Below, piece after piece: positions 27,822 through 35,037 of a stretch of DNA of 40,758 nt. Source of the stretch: a virus; the IMG/VR virus record IMGVR_UViG_3300002835_000416, positions 1 through 40,758 of that record; one strand, given 5' to 3'. Below the pieces are notes generated by a model. It worked only from the letters and a program-made list of their open reading frames with translations. It searched no databases and was not told the DNA's origin. Position 1 is the first letter of the stretch. The number at the start of each line of letters is the position of its first letter. The translations under genes were made by a program, and so were the position numbers.

Positions 27822-28367
27822 CTACTCGCAAGAGTAGATCTGTTCCGACCGCCGCAGCGGCAGCCATCGCGGCACGGTCGTGAATGACTTGTCGCGGAAC
27901 AGGACTCGGTTGGTCGGCTGGATGGTCAGGCGACCGCCATCGGTTCGCAGGAACATGAACTCCTTCGCCTGAGCCGGCGCGTGTGTGTAGGCGTCACCGA
28001 CAGGGATGGCCGTGAACAGGTATTCCGCGCCCAGCTCGGCGTCTGCCGCGCGCACGATCGCGGTGAGGCCGTCGAGGTAGTCGTAGATGTGCAGGGAGAA
28101 CTGCGAGCTGTAGCAGTCCCATTCCTGCGCGTCCTTGATCGTCCACGGATCGGGGTCGCTGCAGAACGCCAGCGCGTGGGGCGGAAGGTCTCGGTAGACC
28201 GCGCCGGACTCTAGCAGCACTGTGCATCCCCATGCGCGGCCAGGATGGCTGTGCAAGCCGAACCAGACCGCAGGGAACCATTCGTCGGCGCCGAAGCCGA
28301 TGAAAGCCCCGCAGACCGAAACGTACTGATGGTGCGGCAGGCTGCCGCTGGCGGTGAAGAGCGTCAT
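27822..28367 (-). CDS. GC-rich hypothetical protein
   Basis: 181 aa, MTLFTASGSLPHHQYVSVCG then AFIGFGADEWFPAVWFGLHS. Strongly GC-rich compared with the flanking genes, suggesting separate origin. No family recognised. Coupled to the upstream gene by ATGA. Confidence 0.55.
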   Translation of the reverse strand: MTLFTASGSLPHHQYVSVCGAFIGFGADEWFPAVWFGLHSHPGRAWGCTVLLESGAVYRDLPPHALAFCSDPDPWTIKDAQEWDCYSSQFSLHIYDYLDGLTAIVRAADAELGAEYLFTAIPVGDAYTHAPAQAKEFMFLRTDGGRLTIQPTNRVLFRDKSFTTVPRWLPLRRSEQIYSCE

Positions 28368-28561
28368 GATACATCATCCTTCTGAAGCCTATCAGCTTCA
28401 ATGGTAAAGTGTAAAACAAGCGAGGTCATTTCCTGGAATGCCTCGTATTCATCATTCGATAGATCCATGTCCGAAATGCTGGATGCTTTACGCATTGCAT
28501 TCAGACAATCTCGCAGATTCTTCTCTGTGTTCTGGAAACGACAGTACGACATATTAGACAT
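28364..28561 (-). CDS. Conserved small phage protein (MSYCRFxNT family)
   Basis: 65 aa from ATG 28561 (GAGG, 6 nt). MSYCRFQNTEKNLRDCLNAM is the hallmark of a widespread short phage protein of unknown function. Confidence 0.7.
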   Translation of the reverse strand: MSNMSYCRFQNTEKNLRDCLNAMRKASSISDMDLSNDEYEAFQEMTSLVLHFTIEADRLQKDDVS

Positions 28562-28569
28562 TTGATTCC

Positions 28570-28896
28570 TCACGCGGACCAGTAGGATTCGGAAGAAGGC
28601 GAGCAAAAGGAAGGCGTATCATACCTCTCCTGATACTCTTCACCAGACATCAGGTTCTTGTTGGTCACATAGGTCTGATGCACCTTGAAGTGCAGCTTGT
28701 CCAGTCCACGATGCTTGTGCGCCTGCTTTGCCAGCTCCTCGGCTTCCTTTTCGGAATCAACCTGAAAATCCATGGCCTCGATAAAACGAAAACCACGAAA
28801 GTTCTTGGAAAGCCAGTCAATGCTTCGACGAGTCATCTTTCCGCGAATTCGGGCATCGCGGATGTAAACCTCAACTGTGAAACCAGTATACGACAT
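28570..28896 (-). CDS. Hypothetical protein
   Basis: 108 aa from ATG 28896 (AAGGAG). GFTVEVYIRDARIRGKMTRR and SEKEAEELAKQAHKHRGLDK; alpha/beta in appearance, ends Ser-rich. No family recognised. Confidence 0.55.
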   Translation of the reverse strand: MSYTGFTVEVYIRDARIRGKMTRRSIDWLSKNFRGFRFIEAMDFQVDSEKEAEELAKQAHKHRGLDKLHFKVHQTYVTNKNLMSGEEYQERYDTPSFCSPSSESYWSA

Positions 28897-28923
28897 TTCC
28901 AACTCCTTGGTTATCATATGCAT

Positions 28924-28952
28924 ATGATGACATAGACCCGGGCTATTGTCAA
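28924..28952 (-). promoter_or_regulatory. Weak promoter-cassette relative
   Basis: TTGACA (28947-28952), 17 nt, CATCAT (28924-28929); spacer and leader have drifted, AAGGAG retained. Confidence 0.5.
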
Positions 28953-28967
28953 GCGTTAGTTTGTCGC

Positions 28968-29045
28968 TCATGGCTTGACCTCCAGCGCGGCGCGGGCTCG
29001 GAGGCGCTCATTTTCCTCGCGCAGATTCTTTTCCAAGACAGACAT
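28968..29045 (-). CDS. 25-aa leucine-rich mini-ORF (possible gene relic)
   Basis: MSVLEKNLREENERLRARAA then LEVKP, with TGATG overlap upstream and an ATGA overlap downstream. The LREENERLRAR stretch echoes the coiled coil of the 27411-27794 protein, and the sequence just after (CAAGCCATGAGCGACA) is shared with that gene's start, so this looks like the seam of a duplication. Confidence 0.45.
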   Translation of the reverse strand: MSVLEKNLREENERLRARAALEVKP

Positions 29046-29239
29046 CAGTACACCACACCCATTCGAACAGGCGACCAACCATTGGAATCATACGCAGCAA
29101 CGCGCAGCCGATTCCTATGATCCTCATTCTCGCACGACCGATCAATATACTCCACAGCACCTTCCATCGTTAGGAACATCTCATCCCAAACGATATAGTT
29201 GATACCAACGGATTCCTCAATTCGATAATAGATTGCCAT
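29045..29239 (-). CDS. Small hypothetical protein
   Basis: 64 aa: MAIYYRIEESVGINYIVWDE, then EGAVEYIDRSCENEDHRNRL. No family recognised; its stop shares a base with the start of the mini-ORF. Confidence 0.55.
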   Translation of the reverse strand: MAIYYRIEESVGINYIVWDEMFLTMEGAVEYIDRSCENEDHRNRLRVAAYDSNGWSPVRMGVVY

Positions 29240-29242
29240 TGA

Positions 29243-29512
29243 TCAACCCCTGCAGAGCGCAGCATAATTGACATTCGGAACATTACCAGACGGACGATAC
29301 ACCATCTGCACGCCATCCCACAGATCCTGATCATACAGAACATCATGCACGGAAACGCGCACGAACCGCACTTCCTTACCAGTATGATGCGAACGCACCA
29401 TGAACTCGTTAGGGAACTGGTGATTGAAATTCCGCATCACCAGAGAACCACGATCCTTGTTCCAATCAAAGAGCGAAAGATCGAAGTTGGCCATCTCGTA
29501 ATATCCAGGCAT
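29243..29512 (-). CDS. Hypothetical protein, paralogue of the 20757-21086 product
   Basis: 89 aa from ATG 29512 (AAGGAGACAGCG). LFDWNKDRGSLVMRNFNHQF and FMVRSHHTGKEVRFVRVSVH align with the F.W.K and SH.TG....F motifs of the GC-island paralogue. Much less GC-rich than that copy. Confidence 0.6.
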   Translation of the reverse strand: MPGYYEMANFDLSLFDWNKDRGSLVMRNFNHQFPNEFMVRSHHTGKEVRFVRVSVHDVLYDQDLWDGVQMVYRPSGNVPNVNYAALCRG

Positions 29513-29536
29513 CGCTGTCTCCTTCATCATGTGGTT

Positions 29537-29565
29537 AGTATAGACGGCATCCTGAACAATGTCAA
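29537..29565 (-). promoter_or_regulatory. Promoter cassette copy 18
   Basis: TTGACA (29560-29565), 17 nt, TATACT (29537-29542); downstream leader AAGGAGACAGCG. Confidence 0.85.
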
Positions 29566-29568
29566 GGG

Positions 29569-29814
29569 TCAATCTTCCTGTTTGCGCCAGTCGTCCCTGA
29601 CCTTGCGCCAGTCTGCGATATCCTTATCTGGATTTAGCATCGCCACGAGCCGTTCAATCTGCTCAGATGCTATCCTATCCAGCACCGCGCAGCGACGATA
29701 AAAAGGATCGTCTGTATCAAGTTTCTCGAAAGCCTCGGCGCGACTAAGCAAGCGTCCAGAGATCTCGGCACTTGAGCGATCTTTCAGCATAAGGTATAAA
29801 TGCAAAGGAGTCAT
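29569..29814 (-). CDS. Helical hypothetical protein
   Basis: 81 aa: MTPLHLYLMLKDRSSAEISG, RLLSRAEAFEKLDTDDPFYR, DWRKVRDDWRKQED. No family recognised. Confidence 0.55.
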   Translation of the reverse strand: MTPLHLYLMLKDRSSAEISGRLLSRAEAFEKLDTDDPFYRRCAVLDRIASEQIERLVAMLNPDKDIADWRKVRDDWRKQED

Positions 29815-29844
29815 TATTGATTATCCTGCCGTCAAGCGCCGATC

Positions 29845-30237
29845 CTACTCAGATTCTGCCTTGATTGCATCTTCAATGGTCTTCCATTCCTCGACATAAT
29901 CGCCACGCGGGTACCCGAGGCGCCATGGCCGGCACATCCACTCGGATGTGTAAAGATACATCCAATCAGCACCACAGTCAAGGGAAACGGAACGCAGATC
30001 TTCCATGGAATCATGGACCTGAGCATCAACGTCCGTTTCGCCCTTGGAACGATAAGACACCAGAGGAGAGAGGGTGCTCAGATCACCATGCTCCATCAGC
30101 GCGCGCGCAGCCTGCTCGCCGTTATGCTCATTCAGAAGATCCTTTCCAACTCCACGGGGATATCCGTCCCAATGACAGTAGATGGAAAGAAAAGTGCCAT
30201 CGGCATTCTGAACAGCAATGCGTGAACGGGTAGCCAT
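29845..30237 (-). CDS. Conserved phage protein (MATRSRIAVxNADG family)
   Basis: 130 aa. MATRSRIAVQNADGTFLSIY followed by CHWDGYPRGVGKDLL is a motif found in many unrelated phages; the LSIYCHWDGYP segment is invariant there. Function unknown. Confidence 0.75.
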   Translation of the reverse strand: MATRSRIAVQNADGTFLSIYCHWDGYPRGVGKDLLNEHNGEQAARALMEHGDLSTLSPLVSYRSKGETDVDAQVHDSMEDLRSVSLDCGADWMYLYTSEWMCRPWRLGYPRGDYVEEWKTIEDAIKAESE

Positions 30238-30248
30238 GATTTATCTCC

Positions 30249-30572
30249 TCACAGGCCGTAGTAGCTATGATACTGATAGGTATGCGGCCGCAGCACATTG
30301 CCGCGCGCAAAGTTGGTGGCAGGCGTCTTCCACGAAGCAGGCTTCAGAATATCACCGACCTGAAACTTACCGGTGTTTCGCAGCACGATGAAAGCATACG
30401 CGGACCTCGAGGATCCGTCCGACTTCACCACACGCATATATTTGGAACCGCGTTCAAACGAAACATTGGGCTTGCTGAATGGCGCCTTGCCAATCAGGCT
30501 ATCGGCGAACATCGTCAGCGCGATGTCCATGTCATATTCTGGCATGGTGGCATTCATTTCCAGGACCTGCAT
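30249..30572 (-). CDS. Conserved phage protein (GDILKPASWKTPATNFARGN family)
   Basis: 107 aa from ATG 30572. KYMRVVKSDGSSRSAYAFIV and FQVGDILKPASWKTPATNFA with RGN are shared with a family of short phage proteins; ends HSYYGL. Function unknown. Confidence 0.7.
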   Translation of the reverse strand: MQVLEMNATMPEYDMDIALTMFADSLIGKAPFSKPNVSFERGSKYMRVVKSDGSSRSAYAFIVLRNTGKFQVGDILKPASWKTPATNFARGNVLRPHTYQYHSYYGL

Positions 30573-30596
30573 CGTTGTCTCCCTCATCATGTGGTC

Positions 30597-30625
30597 AGTA
30601 TAGATGGCACACCGAACAATGTCAA
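30597..30625 (-). promoter_or_regulatory. Promoter cassette copy 19
   Basis: TTGACA (30620-30625), 17 nt, TATACT (30597-30602). The stop codon of the SWIM-type gene lies in the -35. Confidence 0.85.
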
Positions 30626-31014
30626 GGGCCCAAAACGTGCTTGCAAGATGACCTAAACGTAAACCCTGGACAGGTGCAGCTACGCTTTCCAGCAACCTCA
30701 GTCAGCGTATACACGGCACCCTTGGATCCCTGGACAGTCCACACGCGCGTCTGCGGCACCCGACGCTCGACCTTCTTGGCCAGCTTGCCATTCATGGCTA
30801 CGACACGATCCAGATCAATCGTTCGGAATGGAAAGCTTGGACGACCCGTTGCAAGATTGAAGACCTTGCGAGGATCCTGCCACTTCTGAAGAGGATAGAC
30901 GGTGCCAGAGACAATGCTGTGCTCGGCAATGACACCGTCCGCATACAGATGCCTATGATCCGCCATTGGATTGCGGATCTTGACCGTGATCTCTGTGCCA
31001 ACCTTGGGAATCAT
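30622..31014 (-). CDS. SWIM zinc-finger-like protein
   Basis: 130 aa. C-terminal CTCPGFTFRSSCKHVLGP gives the CxC...CxH zinc ligands of a SWIM finger, preceded by VYTLTEVAGKRS strands. SWIM domains bind DNA or protein partners. N-terminal half (MIPKVGTEITVKIRNPMADH) is beta-rich. The TGA is in promoter copy 19. Confidence 0.7.
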   Translation of the reverse strand: MIPKVGTEITVKIRNPMADHRHLYADGVIAEHSIVSGTVYPLQKWQDPRKVFNLATGRPSFPFRTIDLDRVVAMNGKLAKKVERRVPQTRVWTVQGSKGAVYTLTEVAGKRSCTCPGFTFRSSCKHVLGP

Positions 31015-31029
31015 TTTGGTTCTCCTACC

Positions 31030-31689
31030 TCAGGCGTAGTAGTTGGTACGATACTGATTGGAGGTGAGCTGCTCGACCAGCGAGTCAGCCTCCTCCTTCG
31101 CACGACGCTCGACAGAGTCAACATCGACCTTGGGATTGGCCACGTCGCAGTTCTTCGACCAGACCCAAACGACGTTGGTGAAACGATCAAAGGTTTTGCC
31201 ATACTTACCCTGCACCTGAGTCTTGGTGCCATCCAAAGCAACGCACAGCTTGGGAAGATAGTACGAACGATAGCCAGCCTGGTAGGGCATCTGCTTGATG
31301 AAGACGACCTTACCGACCTTGCCAAGATCCTTGCGACCGCGCTTCACGATGACAACGGAGCCCGGCTGAGCAACATTGGAATCCTCCTCAGCCCTCTGAA
31401 GGAACACGGCGCGCGCACGATCATAGTTCGCCTTGCGATAAGCCTCGATTACCTCGGGCGTCGCATCGACCTTGCCACCGACGCCGGGATTGCCATCGCT
31501 CACCAGGAGAATGTCGATGGCCTTGCCAGTATCGGCATCCCACACCAGAGCGTGGAGGCGATGTTCCCAGATATCGGACATCACGCGGTCACAGGACGTG
31601 AAGATGGAAAGGGTGGCGCCCTGGTAAGCATTCTCGACCAGGTACGGCTCCGCGGGATAGCCGGGGTACTTCATGTATGAAACAGGCAT
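31030..31689 (-). CDS. Hypothetical protein of the GC-rich early set
   Basis: 219 aa: FTSCDRVMSDIWEHRLHALV near the N-terminus and PGSVVIVKRGRKDLGKVGKV in the middle, where GRKDLGKVGKVVFIK resembles a KOW-like beta segment. Ends QYRTNYYA. RBS GGAG. No firm family. Confidence 0.6.
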   Translation of the reverse strand: MPVSYMKYPGYPAEPYLVENAYQGATLSIFTSCDRVMSDIWEHRLHALVWDADTGKAIDILLVSDGNPGVGGKVDATPEVIEAYRKANYDRARAVFLQRAEEDSNVAQPGSVVIVKRGRKDLGKVGKVVFIKQMPYQAGYRSYYLPKLCVALDGTKTQVQGKYGKTFDRFTNVVWVWSKNCDVANPKVDVDSVERRAKEEADSLVEQLTSNQYRTNYYA

Positions 31690-31735
31690 TTTTGCATAAG
31701 CTCCTTTGAGGGGTCTCTGTCTCGACTATGTGGTC

Positions 31736-31764
31736 AGTGTAGGTGGTGTTCGGGGAATTGTCAA
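31736..31764 (-). promoter_or_regulatory. Promoter cassette copy 20
   Basis: TTGACA (31759-31764), 17 nt, TACACT (31736-31741), about 46 nt before the 31030-31689 gene. Confidence 0.8.
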
Positions 31765-31772
31765 GGGCTAAG

Positions 31773-31910
31773 TTAGATCTCCTTCTTCACTCGCTTGCGC
31801 GAATAGACCTTCTTGGAAGGAACTATTCGCTTACGGTACTTCGGGGTCATAAGATCCGCGAAGATCGGGTGGCGGCGCGCGGGGCGCGTCTTGGATTTCA
31901 TCTTGATCAT
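31773..31910 (-). CDS. Small Lys/Arg-rich protein
   Basis: 45 aa (MIKMKSKTRPARRHPIFADL, ending KVYSRKRVKKEI), over one third basic. ATG 31910 is at the predicted transcription start of promoter copy 21, so translation may be leaderless or begin at ATG 31901. Similar short basic proteins with a RK.V.SKK.YSRK pattern occur in other phages; they might bind nucleic acid. Confidence 0.6.
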   Translation of the reverse strand: MIKMKSKTRPARRHPIFADLMTPKYRKRIVPSKKVYSRKRVKKEI

Positions 31911-31916
31911 GGACAC

Positions 31917-31945
31917 AGTATGTCAGGTGTCTTGGGTAATGTCAA
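31917..31945 (-). promoter_or_regulatory. Promoter cassette copy 21
   Basis: TTGACA (31940-31945), 17 nt, CATACT (31917-31922). Confidence 0.8.
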
Positions 31946-31967
31946 GGGCCTAAATTGCCCAATGAAA

Positions 31968-32150
31968 TCAATCTTCTTTTTCGATTTCGCGAAGAACTGC
32001 GTGTAGACAATTTCTCAGTCCACATTTCTTGACTTCAAAAATAGTTTCAGCACGAATTTTGTTTCGTGCTTTTTTACTTGTTTGAAGAGACACCTCATTC
32101 CAACAATTCATAGTCGGATCGGAAAACAATTTATCATGGACTGATTTCAT
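31968..32150 (-). CDS. Last ORF of array 2, non-repetitive
   Basis: 60 aa; keeps the MKSV start and ATGA join but then reads HDKLFSDPTMNCWNEVSLQT and a Cys-containing acidic end. It is either a captured gene fused to the array's start signal or a strongly diverged member. Confidence 0.55.
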   Translation of the reverse strand: MKSVHDKLFSDPTMNCWNEVSLQTSKKARNKIRAETIFEVKKCGLRNCLHAVLREIEKED

Positions 32151-32353
32151 GATTTGGTTCTCGCTTTATGCAAGATTTGATTATTGACTTGATCCACGAC
32201 TTGATCTCCAACTTGTGCCCAGACTTGATCTCTAACTTTATCTCGGACTTGATCTCTAACTTTATCTTGGACTTGATCCAAGACTTGATCCAATACTTGA
32301 CCATAGACTTGAATCATGACTTGATCCCAGACTTGGTTCACGACACATTTCAT
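32147..32353 (-). CDS. Tetrapeptide-repeat protein
   Basis: 68 aa, MKCVVNQV start; alternating DKV and DQV tetrads (QDKVRDQVRDKVRDQV); ends HKARTKS. Confidence 0.65.
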   Translation of the reverse strand: MKCVVNQVWDQVMIQVYGQVLDQVLDQVQDKVRDQVRDKVRDQVWAQVGDQVVDQVNNQILHKARTKS

Positions 32354-32526
32354 GATTCGGTTCTCGCTTTATGCAAGACTTTAAACGCGACTTGATCCCG
32401 GATTTGACTCCAGACTTGAGCTTGAGCATGGACTTGAAGGTCTACTTGATCCTCGACTTGATCGGTAACTTGATCATGGACTTGATTCCAGACTTGATCA
32501 TAGAATTGACTTTTGACTGATTTCAT
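32350..32526 (-). CDS. Tetrapeptide-repeat protein
   Basis: 58 aa (MKSVKSQFYDQVWNQVHDQV start), includes a two-residue insertion HAQAQV that offsets the period; ends HKARTES. Confidence 0.65.
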   Translation of the reverse strand: MKSVKSQFYDQVWNQVHDQVTDQVEDQVDLQVHAQAQVWSQIRDQVAFKVLHKARTES

Positions 32527-32729
32527 GGTTCTGTTTTCGCTTTATTCGCGACTTTACGCCCAACTTGAATCCAGACTTGATTCCAGACTTGATGTCTGAC
32601 TTGATGCCAGACTTGATCTCTGACTTGACCCTCGACTTGATCCCTGAGTTGAATCTGGACTTGAATCTGGACTTGATCTCTGACTTGATCCAAGACTTGT
32701 TCTCTGACTTGTTTTCTGACTGATTTCAT
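32523..32729 (-). CDS. Tetrapeptide-repeat protein
   Basis: 68 aa with QIQVQIQLRDQV in the middle; ends NKAKTEP. Confidence 0.65.
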   Translation of the reverse strand: MKSVRKQVREQVLDQVRDQVQIQVQIQLRDQVEGQVRDQVWHQVRHQVWNQVWIQVGRKVANKAKTEP

Positions 32730-32896
32730 GGTTTGGATCTCGCTTTATTCCCGACTTTACGCCCAACTTGATCCCAGACTTGACCATAGACTTGATCCCA
32801 GACTTGATCTCGGACTTGGTCCGAGACTTTACGCGAGACTTGAACACAGACTTGATCTCTGACTTGAATCCAGACTTGATCTTTGACTGATTTCAT
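32726..32896 (-). CDS. Tetrapeptide-repeat protein
   Basis: 56 aa ([20 protein letters not shown] start); GRKV tetrads near the end; ends NKARSKP. Confidence 0.65.
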   Translation of the reverse strand: MKSVKDQVWIQVRDQVCVQVSRKVSDQVRDQVWDQVYGQVWDQVGRKVGNKARSKP

Positions 32897-33075
32897 GGTT
32901 CGGTTCTCGCTTTATCCAAGACTTTATCATGGATTTGATCCCAGACTTCAACCTCGACTTGATTCCAGACTTGATCCCAGATTTGGTACCAGACTTGATC
33001 CCAGACTTGTTCCTCGATTTTATCCCGGACTTCATCCAAGACATCATACCAGACTTTGTTTCTGACCGATTTCAT
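32893..33075 (-). CDS. Tetrapeptide-repeat protein
   Basis: 60 aa, more acidic than its neighbours ([19 protein letters not shown]); ends DKARTEP. Confidence 0.65.
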   Translation of the reverse strand: MKSVRNKVWYDVLDEVRDKIEEQVWDQVWYQIWDQVWNQVEVEVWDQIHDKVLDKARTEP

Positions 33076-33266
33076 GGTTCGGTTCTCGCTTTGTCCAAGA
33101 CTTTATCTCTGATTCGAATCCCGACTTGAATCAAGACTTGATCCCCGACTTGATGCCAGACTTGATTCCCGACTTGAATCAAGACTTGATTCCCGACTTG
33201 AATCAAGACTTGATCCCAGACTTGTTCCTCGACTTGATCTCTGACTTGATCTTTGACTGATTTCAT
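33072..33266 (-). CDS. Tetrapeptide-repeat protein (identical twin A)
   Basis: 64 aa, identical in protein and DNA to the next unit; alternates LIQVGNQV blocks and ends with the non-tetrad [16 protein letters not shown]. Confidence 0.7.
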   Translation of the reverse strand: MKSVKDQVRDQVEEQVWDQVLIQVGNQVLIQVGNQVWHQVGDQVLIQVGIRIRDKVLDKARTEP

Positions 33267-33453
33267 GGTTCGGTTCTCGCTTTGTCCAAGACTTTATCTC
33301 TGATTCGAATCCCGACTTGAATCAAGACTTGATCCCCGACTTGATGCCAGACTTGATTCCCGACTTGAATCAAGACTTGATTCCCGACTTGAATCAAGAC
33401 TTGATCCCAGACTTGTTCCTCGACTTGATCTCTGACTTGATCTTTGACTGATT
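33072..33453 (-). repeat. Perfect 191-bp tandem duplication
   Basis: 33072-33262 and 33263-33453 show no difference on direct comparison; about 83 nt of the next unit are also identical. Confidence 0.9.
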
Positions 33454-33457
33454 TCAT
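33263..33457 (-). CDS. Tetrapeptide-repeat protein (identical twin B)
   Basis: 64 aa; second copy of a 191-bp tandem duplication. Start and stop joins are both ATGA. Confidence 0.7.
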   Translation of the reverse strand: MKSVKDQVRDQVEEQVWDQVLIQVGNQVLIQVGNQVWHQVGDQVLIQVGIRIRDKVLDKARTEP

Positions 33458-33636
33458 GGTTCGGTTCTCGCTTTGTCCAAGACTTTATCTCTGATTCGAA
33501 TCCCGACTTGAATCAAGACTTGATCCCCGACTTGATACCAGACTTGATTCCGGACTTGAACTCTGACTTGATCATCGACTTGATAGAAGACTTGACCCTC
33601 GACTTGATCCCTGACTTGATCTTTGACTGATTTCAT
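33454..33636 (-). CDS. First tetrapeptide-repeat protein of array 2
   Basis: 60 aa from ATG 33636. Its last 27 or so codons match the twin units exactly, the first part differs (VEGQVFYQVDDQVRVQV). No clear Shine-Dalgarno precedes it; a GTG at 33684 upstream lies in the terminator and is rejected. Confidence 0.65.
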   Translation of the reverse strand: MKSVKDQVRDQVEGQVFYQVDDQVRVQVRNQVWYQVGDQVLIQVGIRIRDKVLDKARTEP

Positions 33637-33640
33637 GGCA

Positions 33641-33671
33641 CAAAAGAAAACAGCGGCTTTCGCCGCTGTTT
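33641..33671 (-). terminator. Intrinsic terminator after the DUF6745-like gene
   Basis: 10-bp stem AAACAGCGGC/GCCGCTGTTT with a 4-nt loop, followed on the - strand by TTTTCTTTT. It stands between the 33685-34548 gene and array 2. Confidence 0.88.
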
Positions 33672-33684
33672 CCCTCACCCTCAC

Positions 33685-34548
33685 TCAGGTACGAACCTCT
33701 GGAACATACTCAGCGGGCTTCAGACCATAGCTCCATGCGTTGGCCTCAAGAGCAGTCTTCATGTCAGGCGGAACAGGAAGCGCAAAGTTACGTCCCGTGC
33801 CACACTTCACGAAAAGAAACTTCTCCTTGCCAATGTCTGGAATATCAACCTCCAGCAGTGTGCCGATCATCTCATCAGCATCCTCATCAATCACCGTGGA
33901 ATCAAGCTGATCGATGACATTAGCCCAACCCAGGATCTCACACGCAGCACGACGCAGCTCCGCGTTGGTCTGACCAAGAGCAACCTTCGCGGTCAGGCTC
34001 TTGCGGTCCTTGATCCACTCGTCAGGAATGGTCTGACCATGCCACGAATAGATCTCAAAGCCATCGCGATACCGAATTGCTGGACCAGTCTCGCAATGCG
34101 AGAGACGACGATCATCAAACTTGATGACCTCGGGACGATCATGAATAATCGCCTCGGTCTCGCCACAGTAAACCCAGCCACAGTTCCGAGCCAGCTCCTG
34201 CATGTAGCTGATGTCAGTCAGTTCGATATTGGTCTCGTTACGATAGTAATCGTAATAGGAAAGCCAAGAAGCTTCCATCGAACCGAACATGCAACCAGCC
34301 GTATAGTCCGAACGGCTCTTGTTGCCAGAACGCTTCTTGAAGATCTTAAAGCCCTCATCTGGACCCTTCGCGAAATGATACATCTTCGGCTCAGGAAGAC
34401 CAACGGCAGTATATGCCCTTGCTACGAGACCCTTGGCCTTCTTGAAATCGACAGGCTCCGTGGCAAGGCCGATGTCAACCCACTTGGTGACATACTTCGG
34501 CATCGCCTCGGTCTGGTTCTTGGTAAGACTGGTAAGCTTCTTCGTCAT
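33685..34548 (-). CDS. DUF6745-like protein
   Basis: 287 aa. LSHCETGPAIRYRDGFEIYS followed by WHGQTIPDEWI (about 149-179) is the DUF6745 hallmark; the C-terminal half has DIGKEKFLFVKCGTGRNFAL and PPDMKTALEANAW. Such proteins occur in phages and bacteria, often beside the family encoded by the next gene upstream (34678-35037). Function unknown. Confidence 0.7.
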   Translation of the reverse strand: MTKKLTSLTKNQTEAMPKYVTKWVDIGLATEPVDFKKAKGLVARAYTAVGLPEPKMYHFAKGPDEGFKIFKKRSGNKSRSDYTAGCMFGSMEASWLSYYDYYRNETNIELTDISYMQELARNCGWVYCGETEAIIHDRPEVIKFDDRRLSHCETGPAIRYRDGFEIYSWHGQTIPDEWIKDRKSLTAKVALGQTNAELRRAACEILGWANVIDQLDSTVIDEDADEMIGTLLEVDIPDIGKEKFLFVKCGTGRNFALPVPPDMKTALEANAWSYGLKPAEYVPEVRT

Positions 34549-34577
34549 GTTTTCCTCTGTATGATTAGTGTCAATGT

Positions 34578-34606
34578 ATGATACGATGTATGATTGGTAT
34601 TGTCAA
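34578..34606 (-). promoter_or_regulatory. Sigma70-type promoter
   Basis: TTGACA (34601-34606), 17 nt, TATCAT (34578-34583), about 30 nt before the DUF6745-like gene, with GAGGAAAAC as RBS. Confidence 0.75.
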
Positions 34607-34610
34607 GCAG

Positions 34611-34647
34611 AAAAAATGCGGTTCGCGAGAACTAATTCTCCAACCGC
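34611..34647 (-). terminator. Intrinsic terminator after the 34678-35037 gene
   Basis: GCGGTT...AACCGC outer stem with inner GAGAA/TTCTC, followed by ATTTTTT on the - strand and directly by the next promoter. Confidence 0.8.
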
Positions 34648-34677
34648 TCTAAGCAAACATCGCTCAGGAATTCAGGA

Positions 34678-35037
34678 TCAGTCAGCAGCCTTGCGAAAAC
34701 CCTCCGGCACATACTCACGCTGACGACGGATCTTGTACTTTCCAGGAGGAACAAGCAGAGTCTCATGGGTGTCCCATGCGCGCCTATGCTCAATCGGAGT
34801 ATCCTCCGTTACCAGCAGAAACATCTCATAGAGATCAACGTCGCTGGCACCCTTCTCCTTGAAAGCCTCGACGGTGCCAGGACGCTCCATGACCATCACG
34901 TGGTCATGACCAGTCTCCGAATGTGCCACCGTATAGGTGTTGTTCTTTGGATCGATCTTCTCAAGTCCCTTGGGAAGGTTGTCCACGCGCATGATGACGA
35001 AATCACCCTGCGCAGCCATGTTCTTGAAAGTCTTCAT
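34678..35037 (-). CDS. DUF6745-partner conserved protein
   Basis: 119 aa. VAHSETGHDHVMVMERPGTV, AWDTHETLLVPPGKYKIRRQ and REYVPEGFRKAAD are conserved in a small family usually found next to DUF6745 genes, as here. The His-rich SETGHDH segment could bind metal in a cupin-like fold. Function unknown. Confidence 0.7.
   Translation of the reverse strand: MKTFKNMAAQGDFVIMRVDNLPKGLEKIDPKNNTYTVAHSETGHDHVMVMERPGTVEAFKEKGASDVDLYEMFLLVTEDTPIEHRRAWDTHETLLVPPGKYKIRRQREYVPEGFRKAAD

Larger units (their letters stand above)
32147..33636 (-). repeat. Tetrapeptide-repeat gene array 2
   Basis: Eight repeat-bearing ORFs with the same 12-nt unit, ATGAAATC start and ATGA joins as array 1, all intact in frame. 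It begins immediately downstream of an intrinsic terminator (33641-33671). Confidence 0.9.

Noticed and set aside
23488-33636. CRISPR array
   Set aside because: The repeat unit is 12 nt, variable, with no fixed-length unique spacers and no cas genes; unit boundaries are start/stop codons.
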